64,000 nt of DNA from an uncultured Bacteroides sp. Its GTDB lineage: Bacteria; Bacteroidota; Bacteroidia; Bacteroidales; Bacteroidaceae. The position numbers and the translations under genes were made by a program. This document shows, one piece after another, positions 8,097 through 15,183 of the stretch. Position 1 is the stretch's first letter; each line of letters starts with the position of its first letter. The notes under the pieces are model-generated. The model searched no databases. It was not told the origin of the DNA and was given only the letters and a program-made list of their open reading frames with translations. Where the stretch lies: positions 1 to 64,000 of the forward strand of contig NZ_URFY01000007.1 in assembly GCF_900547205.1 (NCBI RefSeq). The letters run 5' to 3'.

Positions 8097-9449
8097 ATGC
8101 AAGGAATTAAGAACCTGACACATGGACCCATCAACCGCCAACTGTTCAATCTGGCGATGCCCATCATGGCAACGTCTTTCATCCAGATGGCGTATAGCCT
8201 GACCGACATGGCTTGGGTGGGACGACTCGGCAGCGAAGCCGTGGCAGCCATCGGTTCCGTCGGCATTCTGACATGGATGTCCGGCTCCATCTCCTTATTA
8301 AATAAGGTGGGGGCCGAAGTCAGCGTAGGTCAGTCCATCGGTGCGCAGAGTCAGGAAGATGCCCGCAACTTTGCGTCCCACAACATCACGATAGCCTTCA
8401 TCATCTCCCTCTGCTGGGGCGCACTGCTGTTCATCTTTGCCGAGCCCATCATCCGCATTTACGAACTCGAAGAGCACATCACCATCAATGCCGTGAAATA
8501 CCTGCGCATCATCTCCACCGGATTGCCCTTCATATTCCTTTCCGCCGCCTTCACCGGAATTTACAATGCGGCAGGCCGGAGCAAGATACCTTTTTATATA
8601 AGTGGAACGGGACTGATACTCAATATCATCCTCGACCCTCTGTTTATCTTCGGATTCGGACTGGGCACCAACGGCGCAGCCTACGCCACATGGATTGCGG
8701 AAGCAACCGTATTCCTTATCTTCGTCTACCAGTTGCGATTCAGGGATGCACTGCTGGGAGGATTCCCTTTCTTCAGCCGGCTGAAGAAGAAATACACGCA
8801 CCGTATCCTCAAACTCGGACTACCCGTGGCAAGTCTGAATACCCTGTTTGCCTTCGTCAATATGTTCCTCTGCCGCACTGCCTCCGAACAAGGTGGACAT
8901 ATCGGCCTGATGACCTTCACCACCGGAGGACAAATAGAAGCCATCACCTGGAACACTTCGCAAGGATTCTCCACCGGACTGAGTGCTTTTATCGCCCAGA
9001 ACTACGCTGCCGGAAGGATAGAGCGCGTACTAAAGGCATGGTATACCACCCTGTGGATGACCGGAATCTTCGGAACACTTTGCACGTTGTTATTCGTCTT
9101 TTTTGGTAATGAGGTCTTTTCCATCTTCGTCCCCGAACAGGCTGCCTATGAAGCCGGAGGGGTGTTTCTCCGCATCGACGGATATTCGCAACTCTTCATG
9201 ATGCTCGAAATCACGATGCAAGGAGTATTCTACGGCATCGGGCGCACGGTACCTCCCGCCATCATCAGTATCGGGTGCAACTATCTGCGCATTCCGCTTG
9301 CCATCCTGTTCGTGCGAATGGGCATGGGAGTGGAAGGAATCTGGTGGGCGGTCAGTGTGACAACTGTTGCCAAAGGGCTCATTCTCCTGAGCTGGTTCAT
9401 CCTCATTCGGAAGAAATGTTTGAATATCCCTTCGGCGGTAAAGGGGTAG
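8097..9449 (+). CDS. MATE-family multidrug/cation exporter
   Basis: A 450-residue inner-membrane protein with about twelve hydrophobic segments in two halves, the MATE fold. The N-terminal half carries the family-like stretch MATSFIQMAYSLTDMAWVGR and GSVGILTW. The second half begins at about residue 235 with LKLGLPVASLNTLF. It would exchange Na+ or H+ for organic cations or other small toxic molecules. The length is normal. It has its own promoter and is followed by an unrelated promoter, so it looks monocistronic. The drug or metabolite exported is unknown. Confidence 0.93.
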   Translation: MQGIKNLTHGPINRQLFNLAMPIMATSFIQMAYSLTDMAWVGRLGSEAVAAIGSVGILTWMSGSISLLNKVGAEVSVGQSIGAQSQEDARNFASHNITIAFIISLCWGALLFIFAEPIIRIYELEEHITINAVKYLRIISTGLPFIFLSAAFTGIYNAAGRSKIPFYISGTGLILNIILDPLFIFGFGLGTNGAAYATWIAEATVFLIFVYQLRFRDALLGGFPFFSRLKKKYTHRILKLGLPVASLNTLFAFVNMFLCRTASEQGGHIGLMTFTTGGQIEAITWNTSQGFSTGLSAFIAQNYAAGRIERVLKAWYTTLWMTGIFGTLCTLLFVFFGNEVFSIFVPEQAAYEAGGVFLRIDGYSQLFMMLEITMQGVFYGIGRTVPPAIISIGCNYLRIPLAILFVRMGMGVEGIWWAVSVTTVAKGLILLSWFILIRKKCLNIPSAVKG

Positions 9450-9531
9450 AATGCGGCAACTTTTAGCTACAATCTGGCACAAATATACTAGTTATTATAA
9501 CTTAAAATGTATGTGCTAGCCAAATAAAATG

Positions 9532-9539
9532 TATCTTTG
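9532..9539 (+). promoter_or_regulatory. -7 promoter box for OmpA-like lipoprotein
   Basis: TATCTTTG lies about 57 bases before the chosen start at 9597. The start at 9537 would fall inside this box and is therefore excluded. Confidence 0.65.
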
Positions 9540-9596
9540 CCGTGTTATTGTAACATAATAACTTATAATTATAAACCAACTAAAAAGATTAACGTT

Positions 9597-10310
9597 ATGA
9601 ACAAAATGAAATTTATGGTTCTATTCATGAGTATAACCATGATATTCAGCGGTTGTGCAAGCATGAACAATACTGGAAAAGGTGCTGCCATCGGCGGTGG
9701 TTCGGGCGCAGCACTGGGCGCTATCCTGGGTGGTGTGATTGGTAAAGGCAAAGGTGCTGCTATCGGTGCTGCCGTTGGAACGGCAGTAGGTGCAGGTACA
9801 GGTGCCCTCATCGGTAGAAAAATGGATAAAGCAGCCGAGGAAGCAAAACGTATTGAAGGCGCACAAGTGGAACAAGTGACAGACAATAACGGATTGAAAG
9901 CAGTGAAAGTGACGTTCGACTCCGGTATTCTTTTCAATACAGGTAACGCTAACCTAAGCGCGGCTGCGAAGTCGGCACTGAGCAAGTTTGCCAACAATGT
10001 ACTCAACCAGAACAGAGATATGGACGTTTCTATCTTCGGATATACCGACAATCAAGGATGGAAGAACAGCACTGCTGAGCAGAGTCGCGTGAAGAACGTG
10101 AACCTCTCTCAGGAGCGTGCACAGAGCGTATCCAGTTATTTGCTGAGCTGCGGTGTTTCTACCAATCAGATTAAGAGCGTGCAAGGTATGGGCGAAAGCG
10201 ACCCTGTTGCAAGCAACGACACTGCTGCCGGACGCGAGCAAAACCGTCGCGTAGAAGTATATATGTATGCCAGCGAGCAGATGATAAAAGATGCGCAGGC
10301 AAATAATTAA
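9597..10310 (+). CDS. OmpA-family outer-membrane lipoprotein with glycine zipper
   Basis: A 237-residue protein starting at MNKMKFMVLF. Its lipobox FSGC puts the lipidated cysteine at residue 20. Next comes a glycine-zipper segment (about 27-75) of repeated GAAIGAAVG-like turns, which may span or insert into a membrane. The C-terminal OmpA domain (about 110-230) has FGYTDNQG, QERAQSVSSYLLSCGV and GREQNRRVEVYM, the pattern that binds diaminopimelate in peptidoglycan. It most likely tethers the outer membrane to the wall. An upstream in-frame methionine at 9537 lies within the promoter box and is rejected. A terminator follows. Confidence 0.93.
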   Translation: MNKMKFMVLFMSITMIFSGCASMNNTGKGAAIGGGSGAALGAILGGVIGKGKGAAIGAAVGTAVGAGTGALIGRKMDKAAEEAKRIEGAQVEQVTDNNGLKAVKVTFDSGILFNTGNANLSAAAKSALSKFANNVLNQNRDMDVSIFGYTDNQGWKNSTAEQSRVKNVNLSQERAQSVSSYLLSCGVSTNQIKSVQGMGESDPVASNDTAAGREQNRRVEVYMYASEQMIKDAQANN

Positions 10311-10356
10311 TGAATAGTTTATGCGCGTAGTATTCGTCCGAATGCTATAAAAGATT

Positions 10357-10390
10357 GAGGGTGTCCGCTTCACAGTGTACACCCTCTTTA
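10357..10390. terminator. Terminator between OmpA-like and sigma genes
   Basis: GAGGGTGT and ACACCCTC form an 8-bp stem followed by TTTATTTT. It lies between two convergent genes and could serve the rightward one. Confidence 0.75.
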
Positions 10391-10427
10391 TTTTAAGACC
10401 TATTCAAACTAATACCTTACCTGATGC

Positions 10428-10931
10428 TTATACAAAGTCTTTCAATTCCTGCTGCAATCGTTGGCGGGTGAAGAATATGCGGCTCTTCACTGTTCCCAGT
10501 GGCAAACCAAGTTTTTCGGCAATTTCACGATACTTAAAGCCGGACACGTGCATAGAAAAAGGCACTTTGAACTCTTTGGGAAGCGCATTGACTATGCGAT
10601 GCATTTCTTTCAAGTCGTAGGCGCCTTCGGTACTTTCAAATCCTGAGTTCTGAGGAAGATTAAGATAATAAAGATTATCGGTCTGGTCTACAAAGGTCTG
10701 ATCACGAACTATTTTACGATAATTATTGATAAAGATATTGCGCATAATCGTATACACCCATCCTTTAAAATTTGTATCAGGAGTGAACTTCTCCTCGTTA
10801 TCCAATGCTTTTAGTGATGTTTCCTGCAATAAATCATGAGCTTCTTCCTGGTCGGACGTCAATTTGTAGGCAAAACGCAGAAGCTCATCCTGAACTCCAA
10901 TTAAATCTTTTCTAAAGCTTAAACTTTTCAT
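10428..10931 (-). CDS. ECF-type RNA polymerase sigma factor
   Basis: A 167-168 residue sigma-70 family factor. Region 2 (about 8-75) contains DELLRFAYKLTSDQEEAHDL, then LLQETSLKAL and GWVYTIMRNIFINNYR. Region 4 (about 110-165) contains ALPKEFKVPF and the helix-turn-helix FKYREIAEKLGLPLGTVKSR. Start at MKSLSFRKD: an upstream ATG at 10976 adds a basic stretch not typical of the family. No anti-sigma gene or SusCD pair is adjacent, so it is not the usual PUL-linked ECF with FecR. Control is probably by expression or by an unlinked partner. The gene is convergent with the OmpA-like lipoprotein. Confidence 0.93.
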   Translation of the reverse strand: MKSLSFRKDLIGVQDELLRFAYKLTSDQEEAHDLLQETSLKALDNEEKFTPDTNFKGWVYTIMRNIFINNYRKIVRDQTFVDQTDNLYYLNLPQNSGFESTEGAYDLKEMHRIVNALPKEFKVPFSMHVSGFKYREIAEKLGLPLGTVKSRIFFTRQRLQQELKDFV

Positions 10932-11000
10932 ACTCTTAAGGGTTTTGGTTAATATTCGTTTTTCTCGATGGTGCAAGTTTAGGGGTTATTTGAATCTGTA

Positions 11001-11009
11001 GGGGGGGGG
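11001..11009 (+). repeat. Nine-G homopolymer
   Basis: A run of nine G in the divergent region between the sigma gene and the lemA-type gene. Such runs slip readily. It is noncoding, about 70 bases before the sigma start, so length changes could affect its promoter or leader. Confidence 0.7.
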
Positions 11010-11042
11010 TATCATACATTTTTGAGGGGTTATTTCTATCAA

Positions 11043-11099
11043 ATGACAGTTTTCTGGTGGTTTATGATAGTTTTTGGGCGATAATTGACGGTTTTTGCC
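11043..11099 (+). repeat. Three degenerate 20-22 bp tandem units
   Basis: Units beginning TGACAGTTTTC (11043), TGATAGTTTTT (11063) and TGACGGTTTTT (11085). They lie just before a promoter-like TTACTTTTG upstream of the LemA gene and may be binding sites spaced near two helical turns. Confidence 0.4.
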
Positions 11100-11168
11100 C
11101 CAACCTTTTGGTAGAGAAAAACAAAAAGATTACTTTTGGTAAGTGTTATCAAATAAAAAAAGAAAGCT

Positions 11169-11729
11169 ATGACTATACTTATTATTGTAGGAATTATCGT
11201 ACTGCTCGGTATTATTATCGTCTCTATGTACAACTCTTTAGTGAAACTGAGAAATAATCGTGAGAATGCTTTTGCCGACATCGACGTGCAATTGAAACAA
11301 CGCCACGACCTCATTCCGCAACTCGTAGACACCGTGAAGGGATATGCCTCACACGAAAAAGAAACGCTCGACCGAGTGATTCAGGCACGTAACGGTGCAG
11401 TTAACGCCAAGTCTATCGACGAAAAGATAGCTGCCGAGAACCAACTGTCGTCTGCTCTGTCGGGACTGAAAATCACACTCGAAGCCTATCCCGACCTGAA
11501 AGCCAACCAGAACTTCCTGCAACTGCAAGAAGAAGTGTCCGACGTGGAGAACAAACTGGCCGCTGTGCGCCGTTACTTCAACTCGGCTACCAAAGAATAT
11601 AATAACGCTGTGCAGACATTCCCCTCTAACATCATAGCGGGAATGGCAGGATTCCACAAAGAAATCATGTTCGACCTCGGCAAGAACGAACGTGCGAATC
11701 TGGAGCAAGCACCTAAAATTAGTTTCTAA
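11169..11729 (+). CDS. lemA: LemA family membrane protein
   Basis: A 186-residue protein with one N-terminal membrane anchor (about 3-23, ILIIVGIIVLLGIIIVSMY) and a long helical, cytoplasmic domain. Family signatures are LRNNRENAFADIDVQLKQRH, DLIPQLVDTVKGYASHE and AVRRYFNSATKEYN. LemA proteins are of unclear function; they form a membrane-bound four-helix module and are very often encoded next to an HtpX/M48 protease, as here (39 bases apart, same strand). That pairing suggests a joint role in membrane protein quality control. Confidence 0.93.
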   Translation: MTILIIVGIIVLLGIIIVSMYNSLVKLRNNRENAFADIDVQLKQRHDLIPQLVDTVKGYASHEKETLDRVIQARNGAVNAKSIDEKIAAENQLSSALSGLKITLEAYPDLKANQNFLQLQEEVSDVENKLAAVRRYFNSATKEYNNAVQTFPSNIIAGMAGFHKEIMFDLGKNERANLEQAPKISF

Positions 11730-11768
11730 CAACACCGTCCAACCAACTGCAAAAAAACGAACACACGT

Positions 11769-12731
11769 ATGCAATACGTCGGAATCCAAACACAACAGAG
11801 TCGGAATAACAGGCGTTCAGTCTTCCTGTTATTCCTCTTTCCCTGTCTGGTGGCAGTGCTTCTATATTTCGCCTGCTACCTGCTGATTATTTTGGGTCAC
11901 GGAAAGAGCATGGAGACTGAACTGATACCCATGGTGAACCAGTTCTTCATTTCCTCGCTACCTTACACTATGGGGGGCGTCCTGCTCTGGTTTCTGATAG
12001 CTTACTGGACTAATACGAACATTATCAATGCCGCCACAGGCAGTAAGCCGCTAGACCGCATGGAGAACAAGCGTGTCTATAATCTGGTGGAAAACCTCTG
12101 TATGTCCCAAGGCATGAAGATGCCGAAAATCAATGTTATCCATGACAATTCGCTGAATGCGTTTGCAAGCGGCATCAACGAGCGCACCTATACCATTACC
12201 CTCTCGCAAGGCATCATCCAGAAACTCGACGATGATGAACTGGAAGGCGTGATTGCACATGAACTTTCTCATATCCGCAACCGTGACGTACGCCTGCTGA
12301 TTATCTCCATCGTGTTTGTCGGCATCTTCTCGATGATTACTGAAATCACGCTCTATGCCATGACGCATATGCGCATACGCAGCAGCAACAAGAATGGCGG
12401 TGGAGTGCTCATCTTTATGCTCATAGCTTTGATAGTTGCCGCCGTCGGTTACTTTTTTGCCAGCTTGATGCGCTTTGCCATTTCGCGCAAACGCGAATAT
12501 ATGGCGGATGCAGGTTCGGCAGAGATGACAAAGAATCCGCTCGCACTGGCAAGCGCCTTGCGCAAGATATCTGCAGACCCCGATATAGAAGCCGTAAAAC
12601 GGAAAGATGTAGCACAACTCTTTATCCAGAATCCGCAGAAGAAAGCCAAAAGTATGTTGAACGGACTCAGCGGATTGTTCGCTACGCACCCCCCTATCGA
12701 AAAACGAATTGCAGTATTGGAACAGTTCTAA
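11769..12731 (+). CDS. htpX: HtpX-like M48 zinc metalloprotease
   Basis: A 320-residue membrane protease. Zinc ligands are His164 and His168 in HELSH, with catalytic Glu165, and a third ligand Glu243 in REYMADAGS. Two hydrophobic segments precede the active site (about 18-42 and 65-82) and two follow it (about 174-198 and 212-235). HtpX-type enzymes cut misfolded or damaged inner-membrane proteins. It follows lemA in what looks like a two-gene operon. The N-terminus is basic and glutamine-rich and is probably cytoplasmic. Use of the symbol is by similarity in motif and topology. Confidence 0.9.
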   Translation: MQYVGIQTQQSRNNRRSVFLLFLFPCLVAVLLYFACYLLIILGHGKSMETELIPMVNQFFISSLPYTMGGVLLWFLIAYWTNTNIINAATGSKPLDRMENKRVYNLVENLCMSQGMKMPKINVIHDNSLNAFASGINERTYTITLSQGIIQKLDDDELEGVIAHELSHIRNRDVRLLIISIVFVGIFSMITEITLYAMTHMRIRSSNKNGGGVLIFMLIALIVAAVGYFFASLMRFAISRKREYMADAGSAEMTKNPLALASALRKISADPDIEAVKRKDVAQLFIQNPQKKAKSMLNGLSGLFATHPPIEKRIAVLEQF

Positions 12732-12822
12732 TTAAATATCATTAAAGAAAAGAGAAGCGCTTCTTTCTTTTTAGTACATTTGGTTGTTCTACATTATATA
12801 TATCAACCAAAATGCAACTGAT

Positions 12823-13323
12823 ATGAAAAAGAGAAAACAAATCATTATGCTACTACTAGCCTTGCTAGTGGGGATTCCTACCCTTTCGGCACAGACCAAG
12901 AAAGAGAAAAAGGAACAGATGAAAGAAGCTGTAAAGAAACAGATTGTATCAGAAAACTACAAGATAGACGCCAGAACCGCACTGCCCATGCGCGGACGTA
13001 CCGTTCATCTGACTTCTTCCTATTCACTGGAAATCAGAAACGATTCGGTGATTTCTTACTTACCGTATTATGGACGGGCATACAGCATCCCTTATGGCGG
13101 TGGAAAAGGATTGAACTTCAGCGCTCCCCTCAAAGAATACTCAATGGAGATGGATAAGAAAGGGAACGCTGTCATTCAGTTCACTGCACGCAACCCCGAA
13201 GATAAATATGATTTCAGGTTGAAAGTGTACACCAATGGTTCTACAAGCATCGATGTGAATATGCAAAACCGACAGTCCATCAGCTTTCAGGGGGAGTTGG
13301 TTCTTCCCCACCCTTCAGAATAG
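12823..13323 (+). CDS. DUF4251 periplasmic protein
   Basis: A 166-residue protein starting at MKKRKQ, with a signal peptide (1-23, ending LSAQ). The longer reading from 12784 would place a hydrophobic non-signal stretch first and is rejected. The mature part begins with a lysine/glutamate-rich helix and continues as a beta-rich domain typical of DUF4251 (RTVHLTSSYSLEIRNDSV, SYLPYYGRAYSIPYGG, KGLNFS). Function unknown; the family is abundant in Bacteroides. Its last 44 bases overlap the end of the convergent TRIC gene, so each messenger carries sequence antisense to the other. Confidence 0.85.
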   Translation: MKKRKQIIMLLLALLVGIPTLSAQTKKEKKEQMKEAVKKQIVSENYKIDARTALPMRGRTVHLTSSYSLEIRNDSVISYLPYYGRAYSIPYGGGKGLNFSAPLKEYSMEMDKKGNAVIQFTARNPEDKYDFRLKVYTNGSTSIDVNMQNRQSISFQGELVLPHPSE

Positions 13324-13912
13324 GTAGACATATCTGAAATTTTACAGCAAGGATGCGGGTGAGAAATACAGTTAGTCCGCCAATTATCTGACACATATAT
13401 GGCTGCATACCTACAACATGGCACAGCCAATAAGCGATGCCGCCTACCACGCACGCCATTGCATAAATCTCTTTTCGAAAGATTAGGGGGATTTCGTTGA
13501 TAAACACGTCGCGAATTACACCTCCTGCAGCTCCCGTGATGCTACCCATGATGATGGCTACCCAGAAAGGATAACCCAAAGCAATGCTTTTGCCTACGCC
13601 GACCACGGTGAACAAGGCAAGACCTATCGAGTCGAAAATAAAGAAGGTATTGTTCAGACGAATCAACCAGCGACCGAAGCAGATTACCCATAGCAGTGCC
13701 AGCCCGGTACAGATTAGATAAATAGGGTCTGTCATCCATCCTGGAGTGACGTCGAGCAACACATCACGGATTGTACCACCACCGATAGCCGTAGCAAGAC
13801 CAACAACATAGGCTCCGAACCAGTCGAAACGCTTCGCAGAAGCCAGCCGGATACCACTAATAGCAAAGGCAAATGTGCCTATAAAATCAAGAATTTGAAC
13901 GAATGTGGGCAT
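13280..13912 (-). CDS. TRIC / UPF0126 family cation channel
   Basis: A 210-residue inner-membrane protein of seven predicted segments. It has the two inverted repeats of the family, each with the glycine-rich kink motif: IGGGTIRD (about 43-50) and AAGGVIRD (about 129-136). Prokaryotic TRIC channels (YicG/UPF0126) form trimers that conduct K+ or Na+. The length matches the family. A near-consensus minus-strand box TTACTTTG at 13932-13939 lies about 20 bases before the start. It is divergent from wecB and overlaps the 3' end of the DUF4251 gene. Confidence 0.92.
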   Translation of the reverse strand: MPTFVQILDFIGTFAFAISGIRLASAKRFDWFGAYVVGLATAIGGGTIRDVLLDVTPGWMTDPIYLICTGLALLWVICFGRWLIRLNNTFFIFDSIGLALFTVVGVGKSIALGYPFWVAIIMGSITGAAGGVIRDVFINEIPLIFRKEIYAMACVVGGIAYWLCHVVGMQPYMCQIIGGLTVFLTRILAVKFQICLPILKGGEEPTPPES

Positions 13913-13962
13913 ATATTTGTTTTTTTGTGCGCAAAGTAACGAATAAATTCCGTAAGAAAATG

Positions 13963-13970
13963 TACATTTG
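13963..13970 (+). promoter_or_regulatory. -7 promoter box for wecB
   Basis: TACATTTG, 25 bases upstream of the start at 13995. An upstream start at 13968 would overlap the box. Confidence 0.6.
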
Positions 13971-13994
13971 CTTCACGAATTAGATAGAAACGAT

Positions 13995-15080
13995 ATGAAA
14001 ATAACAATTGTTGCCGGGGCACGCCCCAATTTCATGAAGATAGCCCCCATCACACGCGCTATTGAAGCCGCACGGGCGCTGGGTAAAAGTATCTCTTACC
14101 GCTTGGTTTATACAGGCAAAAAGGAAGATACGAGTCTGGATGCTTCGCTGTTTTCCGACCTTGACATGAAGGCGCCCGACGTATATCTGGGAGTGGAAAG
14201 CAGTAATCCAACTACTTTGACAGCCGGCATCATGGTGGCTTTTGAACAAGAACTGACTGAAAACCCGGCACACGTCGTTCTGGTGGTGGACGACCTCACC
14301 GCAACAATGAGTTGCGCCATCGTAGCCAAGAAACAAGGCATCAAAGTGGCACACCTTGTAGCCGGAACCCGCTCTTTCGACATGAAGATGCCCAAAGAAG
14401 TGAACCGTATGATTACCGACGGACTATCCGACTATCTGTTCACCGCCGGAATGGTGGCAAACCGCAACTTGAACCAGACCGGAACGGAAAGCGAAAACGT
14501 ATATTACGTTGGCAATATCCTGATGGATACCCTCCGCTACAACCGCAACCGCTTGCTCAAGCCGGTATGGTTCTCCGTACTGGGATTGCAGGAAGGGAAT
14601 TATCTACTGCTCACCCTCAACCGCCGCATATTGCTCAACGACAAAGAGAAACTGCGTGCATTACTGAATACACTGATTGAGAAATCGGCAGGCTTGCCCA
14701 TCGTTGCACCGATGCACACATACGTGCGCAATGCTATCAAAGATTTAGGCATCAATGCCCCGAATCTTCATATCATGCCCCCGCAAAATTACCTTTTCTT
14801 TGGTTATCTGATAAATAAAGCAAAAGGAATCATTACGGACTCGGGCAACGTGGCCGAAGAAGCTACGTTCATGGGAGTGCCCTGCATCACCCTCAACACC
14901 TATGCCGAACATCCCGAAACGTGGCGCGTGGGAACAAACGAACTTGTCGGCGAAGACCCCGCCCTACTAGCCCAAGCAATGGATATACTGATGAAAGGCG
15001 AATGGAAACGAGGTGAACTGCCCGAACGTTGGGACGGACGTACAGCCGAACGAATCGTACAAATTCTGACTAGCAGATAG
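13995..15080 (+). CDS. wecB: UDP-N-acetylglucosamine 2-epimerase
   Basis: A 361-residue cytoplasmic enzyme that interconverts UDP-GlcNAc and UDP-ManNAc, a supply step for capsule, lipopolysaccharide or other surface glycans. Start at MKITIVAGARPNFMKIAP, the classical N-terminal signature. Further motifs are AHLVAGTRSFDMKMPKEVNR (usually AGLRS...PEE.NR; here slightly divergent), NILMDTL and TDSGNVAEEATFMGVPC near residues 275-295. No capsule genes adjoin, so the product is probably shared among pathways. Single-gene unit by its own promoter. Confidence 0.88.
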   Translation: MKITIVAGARPNFMKIAPITRAIEAARALGKSISYRLVYTGKKEDTSLDASLFSDLDMKAPDVYLGVESSNPTTLTAGIMVAFEQELTENPAHVVLVVDDLTATMSCAIVAKKQGIKVAHLVAGTRSFDMKMPKEVNRMITDGLSDYLFTAGMVANRNLNQTGTESENVYYVGNILMDTLRYNRNRLLKPVWFSVLGLQEGNYLLLTLNRRILLNDKEKLRALLNTLIEKSAGLPIVAPMHTYVRNAIKDLGINAPNLHIMPPQNYLFFGYLINKAKGIITDSGNVAEEATFMGVPCITLNTYAEHPETWRVGTNELVGEDPALLAQAMDILMKGEWKRGELPERWDGRTAERIVQILTSR

Positions 15081-15155
15081 TAGCGATGTCGTGTAAACAA
15101 CAAAAAACTATGAGTAAAAAACGTTATATAATCTAGTAACCTCAGAGTTATTTGT

Positions 15156-15163
15156 TAACTTTG
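15156..15163 (+). promoter_or_regulatory. -7 promoter box for DUF5686 gene
   Basis: TAACTTTG, 20 bases before the start at 15184. Confidence 0.6.
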
Positions 15164-15183
15164 CCGCCCTACTACGAACGTGT

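Noticed and set aside
6605..9449. Esterase and MATE genes as one export system
   Set aside because: They are divergent and have unrelated functions; no shared control element was seen.
11039..11332. 97-codon minus-strand frame over the lemA promoter
   Set aside because: Overlaps the start of lemA and the repeat units; no start signal or family.
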